From: Mycolicibacterium sp. 018/SC-01/001
GTDB lineage: Bacteria > Actinomycetota > Actinomycetes > Mycobacteriales > Mycobacteriaceae
Assembly (NCBI RefSeq): GCF_007096635.1
Contig: NZ_VKAA01000006.1
Location: forward strand, 174,616-238,615
DNA: 64,000 nt
Reading direction: 5' to 3'
Shown here: positions 1 through 10,110 of the stretch, in pieces
Layout of the letters: every line of letters begins with the position of its first letter
Numbering within the stretch: the stretch's first letter is position 1
Made by a program: the position numbers and the translations under genes
The notes under the pieces: model-generated
Databases searched by the model: none
What the model was told of the DNA's origin: nothing
The model's input: only the letters and a program-made list of their open reading frames with translations

Positions 1-1
1 G

Positions 2-415
2 CTTTTCGTGGCGATCACCGTCGCTGTGAACGTGCTCTACCGGGTGTCACTGCCGAGGCCGCTGCCCACGCATCGGCTGCTGTGGGGTTCGGTGCTCGCG
101 ACGACGGTGTTCCTGATCGCCACCTGGGGGCTGCGTCTGTACCTGACGTGGATCACCAGTACCGGCTACACCTACGGCGCGCTGGCGACGCCGATAGCGT
201 TCCTGCTGTTCGCGTTCTTCCTGGGCTTCGCGATCATGATCGGCGCCGAACTGAACGCGGCGATCGAAGAGGAGTGGCCCGCGCCGGCGACTCACGTCAA
301 TCGCATGCGGGAGTGGCTCGAGACCCGCTCGGACCCGGCGAGCCCCAACGGGTCAGCGCCCGGCGGCGCCGTGACCGCGCCACATGTGACCGACTCCGAC
401 GCCGCTACTTCTTGA
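2..415 (+). CDS. YihY/BrkB family membrane protein, C-terminal part
   Basis: The window opens inside this gene and about 137 C-terminal codons remain. It is the tail of a YihY/BrkB-type polytopic inner-membrane protein, a family once mis-named RNase BN whose molecular role is unsettled. Two hydrophobic helices are visible (about residues 27-50 and 58-80 of the remaining part). They are followed by the family's GAELNAAIEEE-type motif and a hydrophilic Pro/Ala-rich cytoplasmic tail. The last 11 bases overlap the convergent DUF3039 gene. The start lies outside the window, so length and N-terminal helices cannot be judged. Confidence 0.85.
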   Translation, partial: LFVAITVAVNVLYRVSLPRPLPTHRLLWGSVLATTVFLIATWGLRLYLTWITSTGYTYGALATPIAFLLFAFFLGFAIMIGAELNAAIEEEWPAPATHVNRMREWLETRSDPASPNGSAPGGAVTAPHVTDSDAATS

Positions 416-641
416 GCTGGTCGTAGATGCGCTTGCAGTCTGGGCAGACCGGCGATCCCGGCTTGGCGGAACGGGTGACGGGAAACACCTCGCCGCACAA
501 CGCCACCACGTGAGTGCCCATGACCGCGCTCTCGGCGATCTTGTCCTTCTTCACGTAGTGGAAGACCTTCGGGGTGTCGTCATCGGTTCCGTCGTCGACG
601 CGTTCGTCGGTGTCGGTGCGCTCGATCGTCTGGGTTTGCAT
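405..641 (-). CDS. DUF3039 small zinc-ribbon-like protein
   Basis: A 78-residue cytoplasmic protein typical of actinobacteria (DUF3039), function unknown. The N-terminal third is acidic and Thr/Asp-rich. The rest holds a conserved core with likely metal ligands His44, Cys49 and a CPDC pair at Cys66 and Cys69, as in a small zinc knuckle. It ends in a Lys-rich KRIYDQLKK tail. The ATG at 641 is the only sensible start. It is transcribed away from the DUF3099 gene across a 77-base divergent gap and overlaps the YihY gene tail to tail. DNA, RNA or protein binding would be guesswork. Confidence 0.85.
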   Translation of the reverse strand: MQTQTIERTDTDERVDDGTDDDTPKVFHYVKKDKIAESAVMGTHVVALCGEVFPVTRSAKPGSPVCPDCKRIYDQLKK

Positions 642-718
642 GAGCCCATTCTGCCTGGGGACGAAACGGTAATAAATGCAGCAGGCATGGCCTGCTCCGG
701 ATGTGGAACAGTGGAGAC

Positions 719-1120
719 ATGAAACAAGGCCAAGAGCTGAGTTTCGACGACGAGGGTCGGCCGGTACTCATCACCAGAGCCGCCCCCGCCTACGAGGAAC
801 AGCACCGTGCGCGGGTGCGGAAATACCTGGCGTTGATGTCTTTCCGTATCCCTTCGCTCATTCTTGCCGCCGTCGCCTACGGCATCTGGCACAACGGCCT
901 GATCTCGCTGGCGATCATCGTGGTGGCGATCCCCCTGCCGTGGATGGCTGTCCTGATCGCCAACGACAGGCCACCGCGACGGGCGGAGGAGCCGCGGCGT
1001 TACCAGAATCAGCAACGCATCCCGCTGTTCCCCACCGCGGAGCGGCCGGCTATCGACGTCGCGCGTCCCCGGACACCGCAACCTGATTCGCACGATTTCG
1101 ACGGCGACGTGCGCAGCTGA
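719..1120 (+). CDS. DUF3099 small membrane protein
   Basis: A 133-residue protein of the actinobacterial DUF3099 family, function unknown. A charged N-terminal segment (about residues 1-36) precedes two close transmembrane helices (about 38-57 and 62-82). The second ends in the family's IPLPWxAVxIANDRPP signature, and a basic, Pro-rich cytoplasmic tail follows. I chose the ATG at 719 (MKQGQEL) over an in-frame ATG at 701, because homologues start near the acidic segment and GTGGAGAC lies just upstream. The gene sits before sigB in mycobacteria, and the 147-base gap to sigB carries that gene's own promoter. Confidence 0.82.
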   Translation: MKQGQELSFDDEGRPVLITRAAPAYEEQHRARVRKYLALMSFRIPSLILAAVAYGIWHNGLISLAIIVVAIPLPWMAVLIANDRPPRRAEEPRRYQNQQRIPLFPTAERPAIDVARPRTPQPDSHDFDGDVRS

Positions 1121-1204
1121 GCGCGTTCTTGCTCATTTCTCAGCACATTCTCAGGTCGTCATCGAATAACCGCTGATCAGAAGGTGTGAAGCGGATACTT
1201 GGCG

Positions 1205-1230
1205 GGAACTCTGAGCGGGTCTGGGGCGTT
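1205..1230 (+). promoter_or_regulatory. SigE/SigH-type promoter of sigB
   Basis: GGAAC at 1205-1209 and CGTT at 1227-1230 are separated by 17 bases, matching the GGAAC-N17/18-CGTT pattern of mycobacterial stress (ECF) sigma factors SigE and SigH. The predicted transcript starts near 1236. An AGGAGG ribosome site follows at 1257-1262, six bases before the sigB ATG. Known biology agrees: sigB is a SigE/SigH target in M. tuberculosis. Confidence 0.8.
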
Positions 1231-1267
1231 GAAGCTCTTGAAAGTTCCACCCGATCAGGAGGCCGTC

Positions 1268-2227
<960 letters not shown>

Positions 2228-2236
2228 CATCACCTG

Positions 2237-2271
2237 CCGCAGGCCCGCCGGGATCACCGGCGGGCCTGCGG
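2237..2271 (+). terminator. Intrinsic terminator after sigB
   Basis: A perfect 15-base-pair stem (2237-2251 with 2257-2271) and a 5-base loop GATCA lie ten bases after the sigB stop, followed by the modestly T-rich TGTCTTTC. It is the clearest intrinsic terminator in the window. Such U-rich tails are rare in mycobacteria, so how well it works is open. It separates sigB from ideR, which has its own -10 element downstream. Confidence 0.85.
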
Positions 2272-2334
2272 TGTCTTTCGGCCCCATGTGACTGGCGCCG
2301 CTGCGTGGAGGCCCGTATTCGGCGTGGTGGCCGG

Positions 2335-2340
2335 TAGAAT
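2335..2340 (+). promoter_or_regulatory. Likely -10 element of the ideR promoter
   Basis: TAGAAT at 2335-2340 is a near-consensus SigA -10 hexamer, with a start expected about seven bases later. GGAGGG at 2351-2356 then acts as ribosome site for the ideR ATG at 2363. No convincing -35 is visible at the usual distance. The placement after the sigB terminator suggests ideR is transcribed on its own. Confidence 0.6.
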
Positions 2341-2362
2341 CGCCCCGGACGGAGGGTGTGCA

Positions 2363-3052
2363 ATGAACGATCTTGTCGATACCACCGAGATGTACCTGCG
2401 AACGATCTACGACCTCGAGGAAGAGGGCGTGGTGCCGTTGCGCGCGCGCATCGCGGAGCGTCTCGAGCAGAGTGGTCCCACCGTCAGCCAGACCGTGTCC
2501 CGAATGGAGCGTGACGGGCTGCTGCGCGTCGCAGGCGATCGGCATCTCGAACTGACCGACAAGGGCCGGGCGCTGGCCGTGGCCGTGATGCGCAAGCACC
2601 GCCTGGCCGAACGCCTGCTGGTCGACGTCATCGGTCTGCCCTGGGAGGAAGTGCACGCCGAGGCATGCCGGTGGGAGCACGTGATGAGCGTGGACGTCGA
2701 ACGCCGACTCGTGGCTGTACTCGACAACCCGACGACATCGCCGTTCGGCAACCCGATCCCCGGCCTCGCCGAGCTCGGGGTGAACAGCCGTGGCGACGAC
2801 GCGAACAATCTGACGCGCCTGACCGAGCTTCCGTCGGGTATGCCCGTCGCGGTGGTGGTGCGCCAGCTCACCGAGCACGTCCAGGGTGACGTCGAACTGA
2901 TCGCCCGACTCAAAGACGCCGGCGTGGTGCCCAACGCGCGTGTGACCGTCGAAGTCAACGACTACGGCGGCGTGATGATCGTGATCCCGGGACACGAGCA
3001 GGTCGAACTGCCCCATGAGATGGCCCACGCCGTGAAGGTCGAAAAGGTCTGA
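2363..3052 (+). CDS. ideR: Iron-dependent repressor IdeR
   Basis: DtxR-family, Fe(II)-activated transcription factor of 229 residues. It represses siderophore genes and induces iron storage. The N-terminal winged helix (residues 1-73) contains the recognition segment QSGPTVSQTVSRMERDGLL. The dimer domain keeps every known metal ligand: His79, Glu83 and His98 for site 1; Met10, Cys102, Glu105 and His106 for site 2. The C-terminal SH3-like domain runs from about residue 150. The ATG at 2363 has a GGAGGG box and gives the family length (M. tuberculosis 230). The gene converges on the DUF4192 gene with only 16 bases between them. Confidence 0.98.
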   Translation: MNDLVDTTEMYLRTIYDLEEEGVVPLRARIAERLEQSGPTVSQTVSRMERDGLLRVAGDRHLELTDKGRALAVAVMRKHRLAERLLVDVIGLPWEEVHAEACRWEHVMSVDVERRLVAVLDNPTTSPFGNPIPGLAELGVNSRGDDANNLTRLTELPSGMPVAVVVRQLTEHVQGDVELIARLKDAGVVPNARVTVEVNDYGGVMIVIPGHEQVELPHEMAHAVKVEKV

Positions 3053-3068
3053 CCTCCTGGGGTCCGCC

Positions 3069-4118
3069 TCAACCGGCGCGCCTGCCATACGCCTGACGGG
3101 GCGGCAGCGTGACCCCGAGTTGCGCGGCGAGGCGGTAGCCGGTTCGGGCCAGCTCCCGGATCTGCTCCGGCCGCAGCCCCGACTGCAACGCCTGATCGAG
3201 CATCCCCGCCATCCGGTGCAGCGGCTGACACCGCAGCGCCGCGTCCAACGAGATCCCGGCCAGCGGGCCGTCGCCGCGCGCGTACGCCGAAAACGCCAGC
3301 AGGACAAGGGCTTCCACGCGCCACGGCGCGGGGAGGCGGCGCGACAGGTCCGCCCAGAGGGCCTCGGCCATGCCCGCACGGTCGCCGACGGCGAGCGCGT
3401 AGAGCGTGTCACGCACCCGCGGATCGGTCAGCGACAGCGCCAGGCGGCCGGCCTGCTGGTTATCCACCACCACACCAGCCGCGAGCTGTTCTGCACATTC
3501 CACGGCGTGCTCGATGTCGCTGCGCGCGGCCGAGGCGCCGCGATCACGCTCGAGAGGGCCGGCCGCCTCGATGATCTCGGCGAGCACGGCGGTATGAGCC
3601 GGATCGGCGACGGCGACGACGTCGAGCAGCTCGTCGCGGCGGGCGTACAGACGCCGGCCGTCGAGCACCGCGGCTGCCGCGACGGGCGAGGCGCCGGGGT
3701 CCTCGACCGTGCCGACGGCGCCACACCCGTCGGCGCAGCTCCACCGCCCGCCCGCAGCGACCACATCCACCACGTGCGCGGCAAGCAGGTCGATCCCCCA
3801 CCGCGCCACCTCCACCGCGAGATCCCGCGCCCAGTCCCGGTAGAGATCCGCGCACATCGGGCAGCTGGCTCCTTCGGCATCGACGATCACCGCGATCACC
3901 TCATCAGCACGTGACGCGGCCGCCAGCTCGGCCAGATGTGGTACGCACGTCTCCTTCGGCTGCGACAGATCGGCACGCATCACCGCGCCCATCTCGCCGT
4001 CGGCGACGGTCACGAGCACGATCGATTTCTCGGGTACGAAACCCAGCACGGCGGGCAGGGCCGCGATCAAGGCGCCGGGCCGGTCGAGGGGTGTGTCGGA
4101 ATGTGGTGTCGAGGGCAT
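3069..4118 (-). CDS. DUF4192 domain protein
   Basis: A 349-residue soluble protein of the actinobacterial DUF4192 family (position of Rv2712c), function unknown. The N-terminal core reads LIAALPAVLGFVPEKSIVLV, the family's hallmark opening. The C-terminal part is Ala/Leu-rich and helical. A run of cysteines (CPMCADLY and later SCADGCG) hints at a metal site, but this is inference. The frame is open back to 4223; I prefer the ATG at 4118 (MPSTPHSDTP) because the upstream extension is basic and unlike the family. It lies between ideR and sthA and is divergent from sthA across 161 bases. Confidence 0.82.
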   Translation of the reverse strand: MPSTPHSDTPLDRPGALIAALPAVLGFVPEKSIVLVTVADGEMGAVMRADLSQPKETCVPHLAELAAASRADEVIAVIVDAEGASCPMCADLYRDWARDLAVEVARWGIDLLAAHVVDVVAAGGRWSCADGCGAVGTVEDPGASPVAAAAVLDGRRLYARRDELLDVVAVADPAHTAVLAEIIEAAGPLERDRGASAARSDIEHAVECAEQLAAGVVVDNQQAGRLALSLTDPRVRDTLYALAVGDRAGMAEALWADLSRRLPAPWRVEALVLLAFSAYARGDGPLAGISLDAALRCQPLHRMAGMLDQALQSGLRPEQIRELARTGYRLAAQLGVTLPPRQAYGRRAG

Positions 4119-4279
4119 ACCGACAACCTCGCAACAGTCACCGACACCGAGGCGCGCTCGCCGTCGCGGCCCCATCGAACTGGGGATGAAATCGGCTTTG
4201 GGGACAACCCGGGCAGTGTTCACGAGAAGTTGACCTCCGCCGGCATGCGTAGCTGCCCTACACGCGCAAGTCTGTCTTC

Positions 4280-5695
4280 ATGGCTTCGATGCTGGAATAC
4301 GACCTGGTCGTCATCGGCTCCGGCCCGGGAGGGCAGAAGGCCGCGATCGCCGCTGCCAAACTGGGCAAGTCCGTGGCGGTCGTGGAACGCGGACGCATGC
4401 TCGGCGGAGTGTGCGTCAACACCGGGACCATCCCGTCGAAGACCCTGCGTGAAGCCGTCGTCTACCTGACCGGGATGAGCCAGCGCGAACTCTACGGGGC
4501 CAGTTACCGCGTCAAGGAGAAGATCACCCCCGCCGACCTGCTGGCCAGGACCACTCACGTCATCAGCAAGGAACAGGACGTGGTCCGTTCCCAGCTGATG
4601 CGCAACCGCATCGACCTGATCTCGGGACACGGCCGGTTCGTCGACGCACACACGGTGCTGGTGGAAGATCCCGAACGCAGGGAGCACACCACGGTCACCG
4701 GCAAGTTCATCGTCCTGGCCACCGGAACGAAACCGGCACGCCCGCCCGGGGTGGAGTTCGACGACGAGCGCGTGCTCGACTCCGACGGCATCCTCGACCT
4801 GAAGATGCTGCCGACATCGATGGTCGTCGTCGGTGCGGGGGTGATCGGCATCGAGTACGCGTCGATGTTCGCCGCGCTGGGCACCAAGGTGACCGTCGTC
4901 GAGAAGCGCGACAACATGCTCGACTTCTGCGACCCCGAGATCATCGAATCGTTGAAATTCCATCTCCGGGACCTGGCCGTCACGTTCCGGTTCGGCGAGG
5001 AGGTCACCGCCGTCGACGTCGGACCCAGCGGCACGGTCACGACGCTGGCCAGCGGCAAGAAGATTCCCGCCGAAACCGTCATGTACTCGGCGGGCCGCCA
5101 GGGCCAGACCGAGCATCTCGACCTCGCCAACGCCGGCCTCGAGGCCGACAGTCGCGGCCGCATCTTCGTCGACGACAACTTCTGCACCAAGGTCGATCAC
5201 ATCTATGCCGTCGGCGATGTCATCGGTTTCCCCGCACTCGCGGCCACGTCGATGGATCAGGGGCGGTTGGCCGCCTACCACGCCTTCGGCGAACCGTGCC
5301 ACGGCATGACCGAGCTGCAGCCCATCGGTATCTACTCCATTCCCGAGGTGTCCTACGTCGGGGCGACCGAAGTCCAGCTGACCAAGGACGCGGTGCCGTA
5401 CGAGGTGGGCGTGTCGCGGTACCGGGAGCTCGCACGGGGTCAGATCGCCGGCGATTCCTACGGCATGCTCAAGCTGCTGGTGTCCACCGAGGACCTGACG
5501 GTGCTCGGGGTGCACATCTTCGGCACCAGCGCCACCGAGTTGGTACACATCGGGCAGGCGGTGATGGGCTGCGGCGGGACCATCGACTATCTCGTCGACG
5601 CGGTGTTCAACTATCCGACGTTCTCCGAGGCCTACAAGGTCGCTGCGCTCGACGTGATGAACAAGCTGCGCGCCCTCAAGCAGTTCCGGGTGTGA
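4280..5695 (+). CDS. sthA: Soluble pyridine nucleotide transhydrogenase
   Basis: Flavoprotein of 471 residues that interconverts NADPH and NADH in the cytoplasm. The FAD-binding GSGPGG motif is at residues 13-18. The segment [13 protein letters not shown] follows, in which the first redox Cys (45) remains but the second is Thr50; that substitution is characteristic of SthA and rules out a disulfide reductase such as lipoamide dehydrogenase. A second Rossmann motif [13 protein letters not shown] binds the nicotinamide cofactor. A dimerisation domain closes the protein. Translation could also begin at the ATG at 4289 (MLEYD), which matches M. tuberculosis SthA better. It ends four bases from the convergent protease gene. 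Confidence 0.95.
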   Translation: MASMLEYDLVVIGSGPGGQKAAIAAAKLGKSVAVVERGRMLGGVCVNTGTIPSKTLREAVVYLTGMSQRELYGASYRVKEKITPADLLARTTHVISKEQDVVRSQLMRNRIDLISGHGRFVDAHTVLVEDPERREHTTVTGKFIVLATGTKPARPPGVEFDDERVLDSDGILDLKMLPTSMVVVGAGVIGIEYASMFAALGTKVTVVEKRDNMLDFCDPEIIESLKFHLRDLAVTFRFGEEVTAVDVGPSGTVTTLASGKKIPAETVMYSAGRQGQTEHLDLANAGLEADSRGRIFVDDNFCTKVDHIYAVGDVIGFPALAATSMDQGRLAAYHAFGEPCHGMTELQPIGIYSIPEVSYVGATEVQLTKDAVPYEVGVSRYRELARGQIAGDSYGMLKLLVSTEDLTVLGVHIFGTSATELVHIGQAVMGCGGTIDYLVDAVFNYPTFSEAYKVAALDVMNKLRALKQFRV

Positions 5696-5699
5696 CGTC

Positions 5700-6503
5700 T
5701 CACCCGCAACCGTCGTCGAAGTCTGTCGGCGGGTCGTCAGCCGGCCCGCCCGCCTCCGCGCGCGCCACGAGCGTGTGCACCGCGGCACCGAACGCCGGGG
5801 TGTAGGACACCTCGTCGCGGCACCCTCCGCCGTCGAGTCCGCCGATCACCCCGACCACCGTCGACCCCGCCACCCAGGGCGCGCCGGAGAAACCGGCCAC
5901 GATGCCGCCGCACCGCACCACCGGGAACCCGTCGCGCGGGGCAGCGGTCGGCGCCGAACAGGCCGTCGGTCCTCCCCCAGTGCCGTAGCCGTAGCCCACG
6001 ACCGTGACGGGTGTGCCGGGCACGGGCGTGACACCCACGGTGAAGCCCCCGCCTGCCAGCGCGCGCAGCGAGTCACCGTCGTCGCGACTGACCCGGGCGA
6101 CGGCGATGTCCGCGGAGGGATCCTGGTTCGCCATCCACCGGGGGTCCAGGTAGATGGCGTCCAGATGCCACTCGGTGCCGGGGGCCATCGCGTCGGAGAA
6201 CTGGGGAACGAACGTGGTGTCCGTTCCGTCGGTGACGCAGTGCGCGGCGGTGAGGATCAGGTCGGCGACGGCGGAGCTGATCACCGAGGCGGTGCAGAAG
6301 TGCAGGTTGTCGGTGCCATAGAACAGCGCCCCGATCCGAGGATCCGGCGGCACCGGATGCGCCGCGGCCAGGGATTCCTCCTCGGCGGCGGTCGGCTCCG
6401 GTTGCCCCGCCGGCGGCGGTGCCGGGTACGCGGTCCCGCACGCACTCAGCACGACCGTGCCGAGCACGGCGAGCAGGTGCCGAACGGGGACAATCGGGCG
6501 CAT
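5700..6503 (-). CDS. Trypsin-like serine protease lipoprotein
   Basis: A 267-residue exported protein. The N-terminal signal peptide ends in a lipobox LSAC (lipidated Cys22), followed by a Pro/Glu-rich linker. The protease fold shows a full triad: His88 in LTAAHC, Asp132 in SADIAV and Ser206 in GFSGAP. The usual GDSGGP around the serine is GFSGAP here, so Asp194 (chymotrypsin numbering) is replaced by Phe; activity or specificity may be altered. Paired cysteines suggest disulfides outside the membrane. The start at 6503 is chosen because it begins the signal peptide. It is divergent from the PAC2 gene. The substrate is unknown. Confidence 0.82.
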   Translation of the reverse strand: MRPIVPVRHLLAVLGTVVLSACGTAYPAPPPAGQPEPTAAEEESLAAAHPVPPDPRIGALFYGTDNLHFCTASVISSAVADLILTAAHCVTDGTDTTFVPQFSDAMAPGTEWHLDAIYLDPRWMANQDPSADIAVARVSRDDGDSLRALAGGGFTVGVTPVPGTPVTVVGYGYGTGGGPTACSAPTAAPRDGFPVVRCGGIVAGFSGAPWVAGSTVVGVIGGLDGGGCRDEVSYTPAFGAAVHTLVARAEAGGPADDPPTDFDDGCG

Positions 6504-6675
6504 ACCGACCGATGATCCTCCATGTGGAGTTTTCGTGACGACCGACGAGGGTAAAACGGTCCGGCACCGCGGAATGTCACATCGGTGGACCAGCGTTCGA
6601 TCACATGGGTGGGGGTCAGGATCGGCGGTGAGGGACAATCGGCGGTACGGCCGACAGTGAGAGGAGGCGAGGGAC

Positions 6676-7665
6676 ATGGCTGACGAGGCAGACTCCGGTC
6701 AGCACTACCAGCCCGAGCAGACAGGCATGTACGAGCTCGAGTTTCCCGCGCCCTCGCTGTCCTCTCCAGACGGTCGCGGGCCCGTCCTGATCCACGCACT
6801 CGAAGGCTTCTCGGATGCGGGCCGGGCGATCAAGCTGGCTGCCGACCATCTCAAGAAGACCCTCGACACCGAACTGGTGGCCTCGTTCGCAATCGACGAG
6901 CTGCTCGACTACCGGTCGCGGCGCCCGCTGATGACGTTCAAGACCGACCATTTCACGAGCTACGAGGAGCCCGAGCTCAATCTGTACGCCGTTCGCGACA
7001 GCGCCGGGACGCCGTTTCTGCTGCTGGCCGGGCTGGAGCCCGATCTGCGCTGGGAACGCTTCATCACCGCCGTGCGGCTGCTGTCCGAGCGCCTGGCGGT
7101 GCGGCGCGTGATCGGTCTGGGCGCGATCCCGATGGCCGTACCGCACACCCGGCCGATCACGCTGACTGCGCACGCGAACGACAAGGAGCTCATCGCCGAG
7201 CACCAACCGTGGGTGGGCGAAGTCGCGGTGCCGGGCAGCGTCTCCAACCTGCTGGAGTTCCGGATGGCTCAGCACGGACACGAGGTCGTCGGTTTCACCG
7301 TCCACGTGCCGCACTATCTGGCCCAGACCGAGTACCCGGCCGCGGCGGAAACGCTGTTGGCCGAGGTGGCACGCAGCGGATCGCTGGACATACCGACCGC
7401 CGACCTGAGCCGGGCTGCAGCGGAAGTGGCCGAAAAGGTCGACGAGCAGGTGGCGGCCAGTGCGGAGGTCGCCCAAGTGGTGGACGCCCTGGAGAGGCAA
7501 TACGATGCGTTCGTTGCCGCACAGGAGAACCGGTCCCTTCTGGCGCGCGACGAGGAACTGCCCAGCGGCGACGAGCTCGGCGCCGAGTTCGAGCGGTTCC
7601 TGGCTCAGCAGGCCGGCGAGTACACCAAGGACAAAGACAAGGACGATCCTCGGGACGGCTCGTAG
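6676..7665 (+). CDS. PAC2 family protein (Rv2714-like)
   Basis: A 329-residue cytoplasmic protein of the PAC2 (proteasome-assembly-chaperone-like) superfamily. The structure of the M. tuberculosis counterpart Rv2714 is known, as I recall, but its role is not. A conserved ALEGFSDAG motif lies near residue 45, followed by an alternating alpha/beta core with PGSVSNLLEFR in the middle. The C-terminal third (from about residue 235) is charged and likely coiled-coil, ending in a DKDKDD tail. GAGGAGG at 6661-6667 supports the ATG at 6676. The following hydrolase gene starts 68 bases downstream on the same strand and is probably co-transcribed. Confidence 0.88.
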   Translation: MADEADSGQHYQPEQTGMYELEFPAPSLSSPDGRGPVLIHALEGFSDAGRAIKLAADHLKKTLDTELVASFAIDELLDYRSRRPLMTFKTDHFTSYEEPELNLYAVRDSAGTPFLLLAGLEPDLRWERFITAVRLLSERLAVRRVIGLGAIPMAVPHTRPITLTAHANDKELIAEHQPWVGEVAVPGSVSNLLEFRMAQHGHEVVGFTVHVPHYLAQTEYPAAAETLLAEVARSGSLDIPTADLSRAAAEVAEKVDEQVAASAEVAQVVDALERQYDAFVAAQENRSLLARDEELPSGDELGAEFERFLAQQAGEYTKDKDKDDPRDGS

Positions 7666-7733
7666 TCGTTCCCAGTGTCGTCCACCCGGGGTCCCGACGA
7701 CGAAGTGGGCGACATGAACTGTGACGGCGGGCG

Positions 7734-8756
7734 ATGACGGATCGCAAACCGAAGCTGCGTACGGTGCGGGAGCTGACCCCGACGCTGCAGTACCGCACGA
7801 TTCACGGCTACCGGCGGGCGTACCGCATCGCCGGGTCCGGGCCCGCCATCCTGCTGATCCACGGGATCGGGGACAACTCCACGACGTGGAGCACGGTGCA
7901 GACCGCGCTCGCTCAGCGCTTCACCGTCATCGCACCCGATCTGCTCGGCCACGGGAAGTCGGACAAGCCGCGGGCCGACTACTCGGTGGCCGCCTATGCC
8001 AACGGCATGCGGGATCTTCTGAGCGTGCTCGGCATCGACAGCGTGACCGTGATCGGACATTCGCTCGGTGGCGGCGTGGCGATGCAGTTCGCCTACCAGT
8101 TCCCGCAGTTGGTGGAGCGGTTGATCCTCGTCGGCGCCGGCGGAGTGACCAAGGACGTGAACATCGCGCTGCGGTTGGCATCACTGCCGATGGGCACCGA
8201 AGCGCTGGCGTTGCTGCGGCTGCCGATGGTGCTGCCTGCGCTGCAACTCGTAGGGCGGCTCGGTGGCGCGCTGTTCGGTTCGACAGGTGCCGGCCGCGAC
8301 ATCCCGGACATGCTGCGGATTCTGGCCGATCTGCCGGAGCCGACGGCGTCGTCGGCGTTCGCCCGCACGTTGCGAGCGGTCGTCGATTGGCGCGGTCAGG
8401 TCGTCACGATGCTCGACCGCTGTTATCTGACCCAATCCGTGCCGGTGCAACTGATCTGGGGCAGTGCGGATTCGGTGATCCCGGTCAGCCACGCGGAGAT
8501 GGCACACGCCGCGATGCCCGGGTCTGAACTCGAGATCTTCGCCGGCTCCGGGCATTTCCCGTTCCACGATGATCCCGACCGCTTCGTGGAGGTGGTCGAG
8601 AAGTTCATCGACGCAACCCAACCCGCGGTGTACGACCAGGAGTACCTGCGCACGCTGCTGCGCACCGGGATCGAAGAGAGCGCACTGTCGGGTTCGATCG
8701 ACACCCGCGTGGCCGTGCTCGACGCGATGGGCGCCGACGAGCGCAGCGCCACCTAG
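7734..8756 (+). CDS. Alpha/beta hydrolase (Rv2715-like)
   Basis: A 340-residue soluble alpha/beta-fold hydrolase. The oxyanion strand [10 protein letters not shown] lies at about residues 43-52, the nucleophile elbow GHSLGGG has Ser110, and Asp246 (GSADSVIP) and His274 ([10 protein letters not shown]) complete the triad. A lid rich in Leu/Met (about residues 140-200) suggests a hydrophobic ester or acyl substrate. The family includes epoxide hydrolases, haloperoxidases and lipases, so the reaction cannot be named. The 60 residues after the catalytic His form an extra helical tail. It belongs to the same-strand run PAC2, hydrolase, PhzF. Confidence 0.88.
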   Translation: MTDRKPKLRTVRELTPTLQYRTIHGYRRAYRIAGSGPAILLIHGIGDNSTTWSTVQTALAQRFTVIAPDLLGHGKSDKPRADYSVAAYANGMRDLLSVLGIDSVTVIGHSLGGGVAMQFAYQFPQLVERLILVGAGGVTKDVNIALRLASLPMGTEALALLRLPMVLPALQLVGRLGGALFGSTGAGRDIPDMLRILADLPEPTASSAFARTLRAVVDWRGQVVTMLDRCYLTQSVPVQLIWGSADSVIPVSHAEMAHAAMPGSELEIFAGSGHFPFHDDPDRFVEVVEKFIDATQPAVYDQEYLRTLLRTGIEESALSGSIDTRVAVLDAMGADERSAT

Positions 8757-8796
8757 CCGACACCTAGCCGGCCAGGCACCGACGTACCATCGCTGC

Positions 8797-9486
8797 ATGG
8801 CCATCGACGTGACCGTGCTGCGAGTCTTCACCGACGAGAACGGCGGGTTCGGAAATCCTCTCGGCGTTGTCGAGTCGGATATCGTCCCGCCCGCGGACCG
8901 GCAGCGGATCGCGACCGAATTGGGTTACAGCGAAACCATTTTCGTCACCGATCCGGAACCGGGGACCCGCACCGCACACGCTCATATCCACACTCCGACC
9001 ACTGAGTTGGCGTTCGCCGGGCACCCCACCGTCGGTGCAGCATGGTGGCTCAAGAACCGGGGCACGCCGATCCGGACGCTTCAGGTGCCTGCGGGTCTCG
9101 TTCAAGTCGACTACTCCGAGGACCTGACGTCGGTGAGCGCCCGTGCCGAGTGGGCGCCCGAGTTCGCGATCTACGACATCGACACCATCGAGACGTTGGC
9201 CGCAGCCGACCCCGACGACTACGGCGATGACAGCGACGAGCATTACCTGTGGACGTGGCGCGACCGCGACGCCGGCGAGATCCAGTCGCGAATGTTCGCT
9301 CCTGCGCTCGGTATTCGTGAGGACGAAGCGACGGGCGCCGCTGCGGTCCGGATCACCGAGTACCTCAGCCGAGACCTCGTGATCATCCAGGGTCGCGGTT
9401 CGGTCATCCACACCGAATGGAGTCCGCAGGGTTGGGTGCGGATCGCAGGACGCGTGGTCGAGGACAGCCACCGCGCCATCGACTGA
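8797..9486 (+). CDS. PhzF-family isomerase-like protein (Rv2716-like)
   Basis: A 229-residue protein of the PhzF/DAP-epimerase-like fold. It shows the N-terminal [15 protein letters not shown] segment, the mid-domain [18 protein letters not shown] and the C-terminal EDEATGAAA loop, all normally forming the cleft between two pseudo-symmetric domains. At 229 residues it is shorter than typical PhzF (about 280), as is Rv2716. No phenazine genes are nearby, so a housekeeping isomerase or metabolite-repair role is more likely than secondary metabolism. The ATG at 8797 fits the conserved first strand. It ends three bases before the convergent nrdR stop. Confidence 0.85.
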   Translation: MAIDVTVLRVFTDENGGFGNPLGVVESDIVPPADRQRIATELGYSETIFVTDPEPGTRTAHAHIHTPTTELAFAGHPTVGAAWWLKNRGTPIRTLQVPAGLVQVDYSEDLTSVSARAEWAPEFAIYDIDTIETLAAADPDDYGDDSDEHYLWTWRDRDAGEIQSRMFAPALGIREDEATGAAAVRITEYLSRDLVIIQGRGSVIHTEWSPQGWVRIAGRVVEDSHRAID

Positions 9487-9489
9487 CCC

Positions 9490-9954
9490 TCAGCCGCCTG
9501 CGGACACCTCGCGATGCGCGCGCAGCGCCTGGATCTCCCGCTCGAAGTCCTCAGCCGACGAGAACGACCGGTACACCGAGGCGAAACGCAGGTAGGCCAC
9601 TTCGTCCAGTTCGCGCAGCGGCCCCAGGATCGCCAATCCCACTTCGTTGCTCGGCACTTCCGGAGACCCGGTGGCGCGCACCGCGTCTTCGACCTGCTGA
9701 GCGAGCAGCATGAGTGCGTCGTCGTCGACCTGCCGCCCCTGACACGCCCGCCGCACGCCCTTGATCACCTTCTCGCGGCTGAACGGTTCGGTGACGCCAC
9801 TGCGTTTCACCACCGCCAGCACTGCGGTCTCCACGGTCGTGAACCGGCGGCCGCACTCGGGACAGGAGCGCCGCCGACGAATGGCCTGACCCTCGTCGGT
9901 CTCGCGGGAGTCGACCACCCGTGAGTCGGGGTGACGGCAGAACGGACAGTGCAC
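9490..9954 (-). CDS. nrdR: Transcriptional repressor NrdR
   Basis: ATP/dATP-sensing repressor of ribonucleotide reductase genes, 154 residues. The N-terminal zinc ribbon has Cys3, Cys6, Cys31 and Cys34 with the [13 protein letters not shown] basic loop that contacts NrdR boxes. The ATP-cone domain (about residues 46-136) contains [18 protein letters not shown]. The frame is open well upstream, but the family always begins at M/V-HCPFC, so I take the GTG at 9954. It is transcribed in the same direction as chiZ, 156 bases downstream of it. No ribonucleotide reductase gene lies in the window. Confidence 0.97.
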   Translation of the reverse strand: MHCPFCRHPDSRVVDSRETDEGQAIRRRRSCPECGRRFTTVETAVLAVVKRSGVTEPFSREKVIKGVRRACQGRQVDDDALMLLAQQVEDAVRATGSPEVPSNEVGLAILGPLRELDEVAYLRFASVYRSFSSAEDFEREIQALRAHREVSAGG

Positions 9955-10110
9955 GACTGCTCCTTCACCGCACCGACGGACCGCTTCGAACGCCTTCGAG
10001 CGTACCTGCGGAGGGTGCGCGCAGCTCAGCACCGGGGGCATCGGCGCGCTCCACACCGAGACGTCCACGATCGTGAGCTCGCTACCTGCCGACGTATTGC
10101 CTGCCGCCGG

